Positions 34,163 through 42,921 are shown, numbered from the stretch's first letter. The stretch: 64,000 nt of DNA from GCA-2737725 sp033763995 (GCA_033763995.1 JANRJL010000062.1:50118-114117), one strand, 5' to 3'. Notes: generated by a model from the sequence alone, not told the origin. Numbers and translations: made by a program.

Positions 34163-35008
34163 ATGCCCGACGATACCCCGCCTAAGCCCACCGCCCTGCC
34201 CGATCTCACGTCCGGCGATATCCGCGAGCTCATCGCCATCATGGCCCGGTTGCGGGCCCCCATCGGCGGCTGCCCCTGGGACGCGGTGCAGACATTCGAC
34301 ACCATCGCGCCCTACACGATTGAAGAGGCCTACGAGGTGGCCGATGCCATTGCCCGCAAGGACATGGCGGCCCTCAAGGACGAGCTGGGCGATTTGCTGT
34401 TCCAGTCGGTCTATCACGCCCGCATGGCCGAGGAGGCCGGGCTGTTTAACTTCGCCGACGTGGTGCGCGCCATTTGCGAGAAGATGCTCCGCCGCCATCC
34501 GCATGTGTTCGGCGACGAGACCGTGGCCACCGCCGATCACCAGACCTCGCGCTGGGAGGAGCACAAGGCCAGGGAGCGGGCCGAAAGGAAGGCCGCTTCG
34601 CCCGCGCCCGCCAGCGTGCTCGACGACGTGCCCGTGGGCCTGCCCGTCCTGACCCGCGCCGAGAAGCTGCAAAAGCGCGCCGGCCGCGTGGGTTTCGACT
34701 GGCCCGAGGCCAAGCAGGTGCTCGACAAGATCGACGAGGAAGTGGGCGAGATCAAACAGGCCATGGCGGCCGGTGCGGCGCCCGAGAAGATCGCCGACGA
34801 GATCGGCGACTTGCTGTTCGCCTGCGTCAACCTGGCGCGCAAGGTCAACATCGACGCGGGCCACGCGCTGCGCGGGACGAACCTGAAATTCGAGCGGCGC
34901 TTTCGCGCCATCGAGCGGGCGCTGGCCGCCCAAGGACGCAGCCCCGCCGAGGCCAGTTTGGAAGAGATGGAGGCCTTGTGGCAGGCGGCCAAGAGCGAGG
35001 AAGTTTGA
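34163..35008 (+). CDS. mazG: Nucleoside triphosphate pyrophosphohydrolase MazG
   Basis: 281 residues with two MazG domains. The first has CPWDAVQTFDTIAPYTIEEAYEVADAI and DELGDLLFQSVYHA; the second has KIDEEVGEIKQAM and DEIGDLLFACVNLAR (the EExxE...ExxD metal sites). It hydrolyses (d)NTPs to monophosphates, a house-cleaning activity. The start is 2 nt after palindrome B and has no usual ribosome site apart from AGGT in the repeat end. In related genomes mazG lies near hflX-hfq, as here. Confidence 0.95.
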   Translation: MPDDTPPKPTALPDLTSGDIRELIAIMARLRAPIGGCPWDAVQTFDTIAPYTIEEAYEVADAIARKDMAALKDELGDLLFQSVYHARMAEEAGLFNFADVVRAICEKMLRRHPHVFGDETVATADHQTSRWEEHKARERAERKAASPAPASVLDDVPVGLPVLTRAEKLQKRAGRVGFDWPEAKQVLDKIDEEVGEIKQAMAAGAAPEKIADEIGDLLFACVNLARKVNIDAGHALRGTNLKFERRFRAIERALAAQGRSPAEASLEEMEALWQAAKSEEV

Positions 35009-35035
35009 GGCACGCGGGCGAAAAAATGCACCGGT

Positions 35036-35125
35036 GTCGTCCTGGGATTCATTCCCAGGACCCAGTACAATCAGTCGCCGACAGGGCGTGTGGCTCTGGA
35101 CCCTGGGCACAAGGCCCAGGGTGAC
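35036..35125. repeat. Double-hairpin intergenic repeat (GTCGTCCTGGG family), copy 1
   Basis: TCCTGGGATTCATTCCCAGGA forms the first hairpin and CCCTGGGCACAAGGCCCAGGG the second. Together they make a long palindrome opening GTCGTCCTGGG. Related copies lie at 35883-35955 and 41295-41387. Confidence 0.75.
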
Positions 35126-35153
35126 TTTCAGTGTTGAAGTTTCGTCTGAACCC

Positions 35154-35870
35154 GTGCGCGCCAAATCATTGAAACGAATCGCTTTTCGCCTCATGGCCGG
35201 CCTCGTGGCCATGGCCGTGCTGGCGAACTGTTGGCTGCCCGAGCAGTTCGAAACCGAGATTCGCTTCACCTCCACCGGCGCCTGGGGTGTCACCCACATC
35301 GGCACCATCACCTACGCGCCCCTGTTCGGCCAGATCGTGCGCGGCGTCATCGCCAAGGAGGACGCCGACCGCCAAGTGCGCCAGCACCTGGAATTCCTGA
35401 AGCTCGATTCCAATTTCAAGGAAGTCAACTCGCTGGGCAGCGGGCGCTTTCAGGTGAAATACATGCGCGAGGGCCAGTTCGCCGGCGCCAAGCAAAGCTT
35501 CAACTTCATCGCCCGCCAGGGTGCCATGTTCCGCCTGCGCACCACGCCCGACGCCCGGGTGATTTTGGCGGGCTCGGGCCAGGCACGGATTTACGCCGAC
35601 CGCTTCGAAGAGGTGGGCCTGAAGATGCAGGGCCTGATCCGCGTGGTCACCGACGCCGAGGTGATCGAGCACAACGCCACCACCGTGCGCCAATCGCGCA
35701 CGCCGGGCTTCGTGCAGTATGACTGGCGGGTGCGCAGCTTGCGCGACAAGCCGCCCAAGCTGGTGGCCAAGCTCAAGATCGACCCGCGCACTGGCATTCC
35801 GGTGTACGGCGGCGATGCCCAGGGTGTGGACGCGGAAGACGGCACGGTGGATGAGGAAACGCCGGAGTAG
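35154..35870 (+). CDS. Putative exported (lipo)protein of unknown function
   Basis: The frame is taken from GTG 35154, because the basic stretch AKSLKRIAFR before the hydrophobic LMAGLVAMAVLANC makes a proper signal peptide; an ATG at 35193 would remove it. 238 residues. The hydrophobic run ends LANC, a weak lipobox. The mature part is mixed alpha/beta (TEIRFTSTGAWGVTHIGTITYAPLFGQIV, RLRTTPDARVILAGSG, RDKPPKLVAKLKIDP) with an acidic C-terminus. I recognise no family. It lies between two copies of the GTCGTCCTGGG repeat. Confidence 0.6.
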   Translation: MRAKSLKRIAFRLMAGLVAMAVLANCWLPEQFETEIRFTSTGAWGVTHIGTITYAPLFGQIVRGVIAKEDADRQVRQHLEFLKLDSNFKEVNSLGSGRFQVKYMREGQFAGAKQSFNFIARQGAMFRLRTTPDARVILAGSGQARIYADRFEEVGLKMQGLIRVVTDAEVIEHNATTVRQSRTPGFVQYDWRVRSLRDKPPKLVAKLKIDPRTGIPVYGGDAQGVDAEDGTVDEETPE

Positions 35871-35882
35871 CGAGACCAAAAC

Positions 35883-35955
35883 TGTCGCCCTGGGATTTAT
35901 TCCCAGGGCCCAGGGCCACAACACTGGGTCCTGGGCACAAGGCCCAGGACGACAC
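35883..35955. repeat. Double-hairpin intergenic repeat (GTCGTCCTGGG family), copy 2
   Basis: GTCGCCCTGGGATTTATTCC is mirrored at the far end by CCTGGGCACAAGGCCCAGGA and CGAC. It is shorter (73 bp) than copies 1 and 3 because the centre is reduced. It lies between the convergent genes ending at 35870 and 35970. Confidence 0.75.
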
Positions 35956-35969
35956 GGTACAAAATTTAC

Positions 35970-36779
35970 CTACCCCACCTTTTCCCGCGCGGCAACGATG
36001 CGGTTCCAGATTTCGCGCGTGGGAGTGCAGAGCACGTTGGTTTGGCCCGGGCGGTCGGCGAAGTAGGCCTCGCCGTTGAGCAGGCGGTGATAGCCCCCGG
36101 CCTCGGCGTGGATCAGCAGTCCCGGCGCGTGGTCCCAGGGCTTGAGGTTGCGGAACGAGACCACGTGAGCCCGGCCGTCCACCGCCGCCCAATAATCCAG
36201 CCCGGCGCAGCCGATGCGGGTGATGCGGCCGAACTTGCCCTTGAGTGGTGCCAAGTCCTTGTCGTAGAGCGCGGCGGTGAGCGTGCTCAGCTCCTCGCTG
36301 GGCGGCATGGGCATGTGGCGGCGTTGGGCCGTGCCCGCCCCATCCGTGACGAAGGCTCCCGCGCCCGCTTCGGCCCATAGGGTGCGGTTCCCCAAACAGT
36401 CGTGGATGAAGCCCCACACCGTCTCGCCGCGCCGGGTCAGCGCCACCATGGTGCAGAACACCGGCGAGCCGTTGACGAAGTTGAGCGTGCCGTCCACCGG
36501 ATCGACGATCCACACCCAATCCTCGCCGGCCAACTGTTCGATCAGCGCGGGCTTTTTGGACACGCTTTCCTCGCCGATGAGCTTGGAGCCCGGCAACAGC
36601 GCGGGCAACGTGACGCCTAGGCGGTGCTCGCCCTCCTCGTCGGCGACGGTCACGAGGTCGTGCTTGCCGGTCTTGGCGCGGACTTCGTGATCGGCCAGCG
36701 TCTTGAAGCGCGGCAGGATGATGGTCTCGGCCACCTCGCGCAGGGCGCCGATGACGGCGGCGGGGTCGACGGCGATCAT
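35970..36779 (-). CDS. Inositol monophosphatase family protein (possible histidinol-phosphatase HisN)
   Basis: 269 residues with the Li-sensitive phosphatase metal motifs: E in GEESV, D-P-V-D-G-T-L-N-F in WIVDPVDGTLNFVNG, and the C-terminal WDHAPGLLIHAEAGG. Mg-dependent sugar-phosphate phosphatase. Members include SuhB, HisN and CysQ; the sequence does not decide which. It starts 3 nt after the hflX stop on the same strand, so the two are probably co-transcribed. Confidence 0.88.
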   Translation of the reverse strand: MIAVDPAAVIGALREVAETIILPRFKTLADHEVRAKTGKHDLVTVADEEGEHRLGVTLPALLPGSKLIGEESVSKKPALIEQLAGEDWVWIVDPVDGTLNFVNGSPVFCTMVALTRRGETVWGFIHDCLGNRTLWAEAGAGAFVTDGAGTAQRRHMPMPPSEELSTLTAALYDKDLAPLKGKFGRITRIGCAGLDYWAAVDGRAHVVSFRNLKPWDHAPGLLIHAEAGGYHRLLNGEAYFADRPGQTNVLCTPTREIWNRIVAAREKVG

Positions 36780-36782
36780 GCG

Positions 36783-38240
36783 CTATTCGGCCGCGGCGCC
36801 GACGGCAAGCGGGGCGGCCCGAACCACGCCCTGCTTTTCCAGCCGCGCCAGGTCGGCGGGGTCCAGGAGCACGGTGAGGCGGGCGTGGGCCTCGTCGTCG
36901 CGCCGGTGCAAAACCTCGCCGCGGCGGTAAATCCAGGCCAGCGTCGCCCCGTCGGACAGGGGCACCAGAACGTCGACGGTGTCCCGCGCGCGGGACAGTT
37001 CCTTGTCGATGCGCGCCAAGAGCCGGTCGACCCCCTCGCCCGTGATGGCCGACAGCGCCACGTGCTCGGTGGAACGCGCGGCCGTGCCGACGACACGCAA
37101 ACGGTCCTCGTCGCTCAGCAGGTCGATTTTGTTCAGCGCCTCGACGATGGTCTTGGCGTCGGCCTTGGTGCTGTCGGGGGAAATACCCAGTTGGCCCAGC
37201 ACGTCTTCCACGTCGCGCTTTTGCGGCTCGGTCTCGTCGTGGGCGATATCGCGCACGTGCACGATGACATCGGCCTCCAGCACCTCTTCCAGGGTGGCGC
37301 GAAAGGCCGCAACAAGCTCGTGGGGCAGGTCCGAGACGAACCCCACGGTGTCCGACAGGATGATGGTGCGGCCCGAGGGCAGTTTGAGTTGCCGCATGGT
37401 GGGGTCCAGCGTCGCGAACAACTGATCCATCGCCGCCACATGGGCCGAGGTCAGCGTGTTGAACAGCGTCGACTTGCCGGCGTTGGTGTAGCCCACCAGG
37501 GCGACGATGGGGTACGGCACGCGCTTGCGCGCGTCGCGGTGTAATTGTCGTGTGCGGACAACGCCTTGCAGCTCTTTCTTCAAGCGGACAATTCGTTCCC
37601 CGATGAGCCGGCGATCGAGTTCGATCTGGGTTTCGCCGGGACCGCCCATGAAGCCGAAGCCGCCGCGCTGGCGTTCCAAGTGGGTCCAACTGCGCACCAG
37701 ACGGCTTTTCTGGTAATTCAGGTGCGCCAATTCCACCTGCAGCATGCCTTCGCGGGTCTTGGCGCGCTCGCCGAAGATTTCCAGGATCAGGCCGGTGCGG
37801 TCGATGACCTTGCAGGCCCAGGCCTTTTCCAGGTTGCGCTGCTGGCCGGGCGAGAGATGCCCGTCGACCACCACCAGCTCGATATCGAGGCTTTTGACGG
37901 CCGTGCCGAGGCGGTCCACCGTGCCCCGCCCCAGCAGCGTGGCCGGACTTGGGCGGACGATGTTGACGCACTCGGCCTCAAGCACGTGCAGCGAAATGGC
38001 CGCGGCCAGGCCGCGCGCTTCCTCCAGCCGCGAGCCGGCCAAGCGGTCGTCGCGATCGCCCGCAGCCGCTTTTGCCCCGCCCGATTTGGAACGGGTGGAT
38101 TTCAGGCGCGGGTGCACGATCAGCGTTCGGGTCGCGGGCTTGGCCGTAGCGGTGGGTTGCGTGGACGTGGGATTCCTCTTGGGGGACGGCCGCTTAGGCG
38201 GCCCCCTCTTCCTTGGCGGGTTCCTTGCCGCCCGCCCCAT
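36783..38240 (-). CDS. hflX: GTPase HflX
   Basis: Up to 485 residues. HflX N-domain (RPSPATLLGRGTVDRL, VVVDGHLSPGQQRNLEKAWACKVIDRTGLILEIFGERAKTREG), the Arg-rich GGxGxxGPGETQIELDRR linker, then a G domain with G1 GYTNAGKST, G3 DTVGFVSDLP and G4 NKID. HflX splits stalled or hibernating 70S ribosomes. The only ATG (38240) lies 47 nt inside hfq; a basic Pro/Thr-rich leader of ~38 residues follows, so the true start may be a later non-ATG codon. Confidence 0.93.
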   Translation of the reverse strand: MGRAARNPPRKRGPPKRPSPKRNPTSTQPTATAKPATRTLIVHPRLKSTRSKSGGAKAAAGDRDDRLAGSRLEEARGLAAAISLHVLEAECVNIVRPSPATLLGRGTVDRLGTAVKSLDIELVVVDGHLSPGQQRNLEKAWACKVIDRTGLILEIFGERAKTREGMLQVELAHLNYQKSRLVRSWTHLERQRGGFGFMGGPGETQIELDRRLIGERIVRLKKELQGVVRTRQLHRDARKRVPYPIVALVGYTNAGKSTLFNTLTSAHVAAMDQLFATLDPTMRQLKLPSGRTIILSDTVGFVSDLPHELVAAFRATLEEVLEADVIVHVRDIAHDETEPQKRDVEDVLGQLGISPDSTKADAKTIVEALNKIDLLSDEDRLRVVGTAARSTEHVALSAITGEGVDRLLARIDKELSRARDTVDVLVPLSDGATLAWIYRRGEVLHRRDDEAHARLTVLLDPADLARLEKQGVVRAAPLAVGAAAE

Positions 38241-38472
38241 CGGTGGGCTCGAACAGCGCCACGGGCGCCGAGGGCATGACAGTGGAAATCGCGTGCTTGT
38301 ACACCAGCTGGGTGTGCCCGTCGCGGCGCAGCAGCATGGAGAAGTTGTCGAACCAGGTGACGATGCCTTGCAGCTTCACCCCGTTGACCAGGAAAACCGT
38401 GACCGGTGTTTTGTTCTTGCGGATGGCGTTCAGGAACACGTCCTGAACGTTCTGGGACTTCTCGGCGGACAT
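38194..38472 (-). CDS. hfq: RNA chaperone Hfq
   Basis: ATG 38472 is preferred over a GTG 12 nt upstream; 92 residues. Sm1 motif QDVFLNAIRKNKTPVTVFLVNGVKLQGIVTWFDNFSMLLRR and Sm2 QLVYKHAISTVMPS are intact. The C-terminal tail is short and Glu/Ala/Gly-rich. Hexameric Hfq pairs sRNAs with mRNAs. Directly upstream of hflX in the same direction, as in most proteobacteria. Confidence 0.97.
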   Translation of the reverse strand: MSAEKSQNVQDVFLNAIRKNKTPVTVFLVNGVKLQGIVTWFDNFSMLLRRDGHTQLVYKHAISTVMPSAPVALFEPTDGAGGKEPAKEEGAA

Positions 38473-38651
38473 GACGGTTTGCACCTTATCTTTTGTTTAT
38501 TGACTTATGTCGGTACAGATCGGTCGCAGCTCTTAAACGCTTCACACAGCGTTCGGTTCGCCGCAAATTTGGCGAAACCGCTGAAATGCTAGAGTTTTTT
38601 TGGGTCCAGGGCAACCGGGGGGGCGATAATCGAGCCAAGGCCGCGTGTTGT

Positions 38652-39608
38652 TTAGGGTTTCGCCGTCAGCAATCCCCACTCCGCCAGCGCCTGGGTGATG
38701 GCTGCCGCCGTCTCCGCCGCCTGCTCCTCGTGCGGGTAGTGACCCGCCTTCGCGATCACCACCAGCCCGCTGCCGGGAATGGCGGCCTGAAGCCGCTTGC
38801 GGTCGGCATCGGGATGGTTGCGGCTGCTTTCGCCGAAAATCGCCACCACCGGCACTTTCACGAGAGGCAACAGCGGCTCTTCCTGGCCCTGGGTGAAGTT
38901 GCTCATCATGGCGGTGGTGCCCGACCAGTAGTCGTCGGTGCGTGCCGTGCGCGACAGGTCGTCCATGACCGCGTCGGTGATGACGCTGGGATCGACGAAG
39001 GACACCTTCATGAATTGCCCGCGCCATTCGCGGTTCCCGAACAGCTTGGCCGACATGCGCGGCAAGGGAAACGGCGCCATGGCCATGACCTTGGGCACGC
39101 CGGTTTCGAAGATGCCCGGATCGATGAACACAACGCCGGCGGCGTTGGGGTCTTTCACGCCCGTGTGCAGCGCGATGGCGCCGCCCATGGAATGGCCGAC
39201 ATAAACGGGCTTGTCGATGTTCATGGCCTTGGCGAAGGCGATGGCGGTCACCGCCTGGCCGGCGTTGCTGTAGTCGTACGCCACGGGCTTGGCTGACAGC
39301 CCATAGCCCGGAAAGTCGAAGGCCACGACGGAACAGCACTCGGCCATCAGCGGCGCCAAATTGCGAAACGACTGCAGCGAATTGCCGAAGCCGTGCATGA
39401 GCACCAAGTTCGGCCTGCCCTCGCCCGGTTCGCCGTAAGTCTTGTAGCGGATGGAAAGCCCGTTCACGTCGATGAACTTGTCGTCGGCCGCAGCCAGCGA
39501 TTTCGCCGGAACGCCCGGCCCGCCCACGGGCCAATAGGCGTAACCGACCAATCCTGCGTAGGCGAGAACGATGAGCGCTAGAAAACAGACCGCGATTTTT
39601 TTTACCAT
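38652..39608 (-). CDS. Alpha/beta hydrolase with N-terminal membrane anchor
   Basis: ATG 39608 (AAGG at 6 nt) gives 318 residues; the frame runs on upstream only through the repeat at 39633. N-terminal VKKIAVCFLALIVLAYAGLVGYAYW is a signal anchor. The hydrolase core has LVLMHGFGNSLQSF (oxyanion HG), nucleophile elbow VGHSMGG, acid D in the IFGESSRNHPDAD region and His in KAGHYPHEE. Lipase/esterase-like with a periplasmic active site predicted. It interrupts the usual spacing between trkA/dat and hfq and is probably lineage-specific. Confidence 0.85.
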   Translation of the reverse strand: MVKKIAVCFLALIVLAYAGLVGYAYWPVGGPGVPAKSLAAADDKFIDVNGLSIRYKTYGEPGEGRPNLVLMHGFGNSLQSFRNLAPLMAECCSVVAFDFPGYGLSAKPVAYDYSNAGQAVTAIAFAKAMNIDKPVYVGHSMGGAIALHTGVKDPNAAGVVFIDPGIFETGVPKVMAMAPFPLPRMSAKLFGNREWRGQFMKVSFVDPSVITDAVMDDLSRTARTDDYWSGTTAMMSNFTQGQEEPLLPLVKVPVVAIFGESSRNHPDADRKRLQAAIPGSGLVVIAKAGHYPHEEQAAETAAAITQALAEWGLLTAKP

Positions 39609-39632
39609 ATGTGACCTTGCATCTTTCGCCCG

Positions 39633-39720
39633 TGTCATCGCGCGACTTGTTCGCGTGATCCAGAGGTTTTTGTTTTTAAAACAAGAAAACTCTGGATTCC
39701 CCGCCTTCGCGGGGAATGAC
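39633..39720. repeat. Palindromic intergenic repeat (CTGGAT...ATGAC type), copy 3
   Basis: It begins GTCATCGCGCGA and ends CTCTGGATTCCCCGCC ttcg CGGGGAATGAC. The internal arms GATCCAGAGGTTTTTGTTTT and AAAACAAGAAAACTCTGGAT face each other. Same design as the repeat at 29609, between the HAD and alpha/beta hydrolase genes. Confidence 0.65.
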
Positions 39721-39728
39721 AATAGAGA

Positions 39729-40382
39729 TCAATTGCCTATGGATTGCCCAAACAAATCCATCAACGCATGACAATCCTTCACATGCGCATGGGGTCGGTG
39801 CGCGCCGTCGTAAACCCCCGCCTGCACCAGAACAGTGGAACAACCCGCCGCCCGCCCGCATTCCACGTCGATGCCGGCGTCGCCCACGAACCAGACTTGT
39901 TCATTGAGCGCGATGCCCGAGCCGTCCAACGACAGGTGCACCGGGTCCAGCGCCGGTTTGTCGCGCGGTGCGTCCTGGGCCCCCACCAGCTTGGCGAACT
40001 TCGGCGTCCAGCCCAGGTGCGCGGCTTCGGCGCGCAGATACTTGCCGGTCTTGTTACTGACCACGGCGAGATAAACCCCTGTCTCGCGAACCCGGTCGAG
40101 AAATTCCGCGGCGCCGGGCAAAACCCGCAGCATCTCCAGATGCACATCGAGGAAGTGCTTGTAATAGATTTGGCGCGCTTCTTCCCAGCGATCGCCGTAG
40201 ATTTTCGGAAACGTATCGCGCAGCGAGCCGGCCACGCGGGCGCGCACCTCGTCCATGGTCCAGGGCGCCAGACCCATGGCCTCGAGCGTGAGGTTGCTGG
40301 CGCGCGCGATGCACGGCCAGGTATCGACCAACGTATTGTCCCAATCGAGCAGGATGGCGCGGGGCTTCGGCAGTGACGTCAT
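39729..40382 (-). CDS. HAD-superfamily phosphatase (phosphoglycolate-phosphatase-like)
   Basis: ATG 40382 overlaps the dat stop (ATGA); 217 residues. HAD motif I LLDWDNTLVDTW (nucleophile and acid Asp), motif II VVSNKTG, a Lys in DKPALDP and motif III/IV WFVGDAGIDVECGRAAG. A C1 helical cap lies between motifs I and II. The DWDNT form is typical of small-molecule phosphatases, possibly Gph-like. Co-transcribed with dat. Confidence 0.85.
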   Translation of the reverse strand: MTSLPKPRAILLDWDNTLVDTWPCIARASNLTLEAMGLAPWTMDEVRARVAGSLRDTFPKIYGDRWEEARQIYYKHFLDVHLEMLRVLPGAAEFLDRVRETGVYLAVVSNKTGKYLRAEAAHLGWTPKFAKLVGAQDAPRDKPALDPVHLSLDGSGIALNEQVWFVGDAGIDVECGRAAGCSTVLVQAGVYDGAHRPHAHVKDCHALMDLFGQSIGN

Positions 40383-41260
40383 GCGACCGGGGCCCACGCG
40401 CGCTCGTCGAGCGCATTGACGTAATCGAGATAGAGCCGGCGCAAGTCGAGCGACACGGTGCCCGGCGCACCGTTGGCGACGGTCTTGTCGTCCACCTGCA
40501 CCACGGGCAGCACAAACGTCGTGGTGCCCGTCAGGAACATTTCCTTGGCGGCCAGGGCTTCGTCCAGGGTGAAAGACCGCTCCTGAATGTGGTAGCCGGC
40601 TGTTTTGGCGAGCCGCATCACCGTGTCGCGCGTGATGCCGCCCAGGATGGCGTGGCCGAGCGGGTGCGTGACCAGCGCCTTGTCCTTGGTGACGATCCAG
40701 GCGTTGGACGCGCTGGCCTCGGTGACGGTGCCGTCGGGCTTCACCAGCAGCGCCTCGAAGGATTTGTTCTCGGCCGCCGCCTGCTTGGCGAGCGCGTTGG
40801 GGAGCAGTCCGACGGTTTTGATGTCGACCCGGCCCCAGCGGATGTCGGGCTGCACGGTGACCTTCACGCCCGCCTGCGCAGCGGCCTCGGTCGGGCCCGC
40901 GCCGTGCTTGGCGACCATGACCAAAGACGGTTTAACGGGCTTGGCGGGAAACGGATGATTGCGTGTGGCAACGCCGCGCCCCACCTGGATATACAGAGTG
41001 CCGCGCGTGACGAGGTTACGGCGCACGACCTCGCGGGCGATGGCGGTCAGGGCCGCCTCGCTGCACGGCATCGCGATGCGCAGTTCCGCGAGCGAGCGGC
41101 GCAGGCGCTTCAGGTGCGCGGCGTGGTCGACGGGCTTTCCATTCCAGATGCAGGTGACTTCGTACACCGCGTCGGCGAACTGATAGCCGCGATCCTCGAT
41201 GTGAACCACGGCCTGCTGCTTGGGGACGTAACGGCCGTTGACGTAAGCGACGTGGGACAT
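40379..41260 (-). CDS. dat: D-amino acid aminotransferase (class IV PLP enzyme)
   Basis: 293 residues. Fold type IV: VNGRYVPKQQAVVHIEDRGYQFADAVYEV at the N-terminus, catalytic Lys148 in DIKTVGLLPNALAKQ, and the PLP phosphate site EASASNAW and GGITRDTV. It interconverts D-alanine and D-glutamate, supplying wall precursors. In alphaproteobacteria dat commonly sits beside trkA and hfq, which supports the name. Confidence 0.9.
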   Translation of the reverse strand: MSHVAYVNGRYVPKQQAVVHIEDRGYQFADAVYEVTCIWNGKPVDHAAHLKRLRRSLAELRIAMPCSEAALTAIAREVVRRNLVTRGTLYIQVGRGVATRNHPFPAKPVKPSLVMVAKHGAGPTEAAAQAGVKVTVQPDIRWGRVDIKTVGLLPNALAKQAAAENKSFEALLVKPDGTVTEASASNAWIVTKDKALVTHPLGHAILGGITRDTVMRLAKTAGYHIQERSFTLDEALAAKEMFLTGTTTFVLPVVQVDDKTVANGAPGTVSLDLRRLYLDYVNALDERAWAPVA

Positions 41261-41294
41261 GACGCGCGGGCATCACTCGTGGGTTACATCACCG

Positions 41295-41387
41295 CTGTCG
41301 TCCTGGGATTTATTCCCAGGACCCAGGGTAACAAGCCGCATCCGTGTAGTGGCTCCGGGTCCTGGGGACAAGCCCCAGGACGACACC
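41295..41387. repeat. Double-hairpin intergenic repeat (GTCGTCCTGGG family), copy 3
   Basis: GTCGTCCTGGGATTTATTCC opens the unit; CCTGGGGACAAGCCCCAGGA and CGAC close it. 93 bp with two internal stems and a symmetrical outside, between dat and trkA. Closest in sequence to copy 1. Confidence 0.78.
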
Positions 41388-41410
41388 GAGTCAATTGATC
41401 CGCCCATGGC

Positions 41411-42787
41411 CTAAAAAAACTCCAACCGGACCGAAAACAGCTTTTCCACCTTCTTCACCGCGTCCTTGGCCGCGAAGATGATGATGCGGTCGCCGCCTTC
41501 CACGGCGGTATCGGCGCGCGGCACGATCACTTGGCCCTTGCGGATCAAGGCGCCGATGCGCGTGCCCGTGGGCAAGTTGAGTTCGCGCAAGGGCTTGCCC
41601 ACTAGGCCCGAGGTCTGCATGGCCTCGGCCTCGATCAACTCGCCGAAATCGTCCTGCACCGAGTAAACCGAGTGAATGCGCCCGCGCCGCACGTGCTGCA
41701 GGATGCGCGAGACGGTGATGGAGCGCGGATTGACCACCACGTCGATGCCGAGGTTGGCCACCAGCGAGTTGTAGCCCGACTTGTTGATCAGCGTGATGAC
41801 GCGCTCGGCGCCCTTGCGCTTGGCCAGGAGCGAACTGAGGATGTTGGTCTCGTCCTGCTGCGTGACGGCGATCACGGTTTCGGCGCTGGACGCCCCCGCC
41901 TCGTCGAGGATTTCCGGGCTCATGACGTCGCCGTTGAGCACCGTGACCCGGCTGAGCGTCTGCGCCAGAAATTCCGCGCGCTCGCGGTCCAGTTCGACGA
42001 TTTTCACGTTGATCTCGGGGTGGTCCTTTTCCAATTGCTGGGCCAGGAACAAGCCGATGTTGCCGCCGCCGAGAATCACGGCGCGGCGCGTGGCGGGTTC
42101 CTCATGGCCGAAGGCCGACAGCGCCCGCTGGCATTGGTCCGAGGCCACGACGAAATACACGTCATCGCCGGGGAACATCTCGTCGTCGGCCCGCGGCACC
42201 ATGACGCGGTCGCCGCGCTTGATGCCGACCACGACGATTTTCATCTCCGGGAACAGGCCGGTGAGCTGGCGCAAGGGCGTGTTGACGATCGGCGTGTCGG
42301 CCGTGCAGCGCACGCCCACCAGCCGCACGCGGTCATCAGCCAATGAGATGACGTCGGTGGCGCCGGGCGTCTCGATGCGGCGCTTCACCGCGCGGGCCAC
42401 CTCCACCTCGGGCGAGATGATGACGTCGATGGGAATCGCGTTGTTGGTGTAGAGATCCGCCCACATCGGCTGGAGATAAACCTGGCTGCGGATGCGCGCG
42501 ATCTTGGTGGGCACCTTGAACAGCGAGTGCGCGATCTCGCAGGCCACCATGTTGACCTCGTCGGAATAGGTCACCGCGATGATCATGTCGGCGTCGCGGA
42601 TTCCGGCGCGTTCCAGCACGTCGGGGTGCGAGGCGTGGCCGATGACGGCGGTGACGTCGAGGCTTTCGGACACTTGCCGGGCAAGCGCCGCGTCCTGGTC
42701 AATCACCGTGAGGTTGCCGCCCTGGTCCGACAGGTATTTGGCGATACTCGAGCCCACCTCGCCCGCGCCGCAGATCACGATCTTCAT
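41411..42787 (-). CDS. trkA: Trk potassium uptake system NAD-binding subunit TrkA
   Basis: 458 residues with two RCK units. Each has a Rossmann start (KIVICGAGEVGSSIAKYL; AVILGGGNIGLFLAQQL) and a TrkA_C domain (~140-220 and ~370-455). It binds NAD(H) on the cytoplasmic face and gates TrkH/TrkG potassium channels. No trkH occurs in the window. Fixed position downstream of ntrX, as in other alphaproteobacteria. Confidence 0.96.
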   Translation of the reverse strand: MKIVICGAGEVGSSIAKYLSDQGGNLTVIDQDAALARQVSESLDVTAVIGHASHPDVLERAGIRDADMIIAVTYSDEVNMVACEIAHSLFKVPTKIARIRSQVYLQPMWADLYTNNAIPIDVIISPEVEVARAVKRRIETPGATDVISLADDRVRLVGVRCTADTPIVNTPLRQLTGLFPEMKIVVVGIKRGDRVMVPRADDEMFPGDDVYFVVASDQCQRALSAFGHEEPATRRAVILGGGNIGLFLAQQLEKDHPEINVKIVELDRERAEFLAQTLSRVTVLNGDVMSPEILDEAGASSAETVIAVTQQDETNILSSLLAKRKGAERVITLINKSGYNSLVANLGIDVVVNPRSITVSRILQHVRRGRIHSVYSVQDDFGELIEAEAMQTSGLVGKPLRELNLPTGTRIGALIRKGQVIVPRADTAVEGGDRIIIFAAKDAVKKVEKLFSVRLEFF

Positions 42788-42863
42788 GGGAAACCAACCT
42801 TCACGCCAAAATCAAATTCAACCGAAGCGAATCATAAAACGTGAGATACTTATTCTGTTTGGT

Positions 42864-42921
42864 CGCATTTTCACCGACTTGTTTCCTTGGGCCAACCGGT
42901 CACCACTTGTCGGGAAAATGC
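42864..42921. terminator. Hairpin between ntrX and trkA
   Basis: GCATTTTC(a)CCGAC and GTCGGGAAAATGC pair (one bulged base) around a ~31-nt loop that has its own small stem. It lies in the 177-nt gap between ntrX and trkA, so it may separate the two transcripts. No long T-run follows, so the efficiency is uncertain. Confidence 0.4.
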
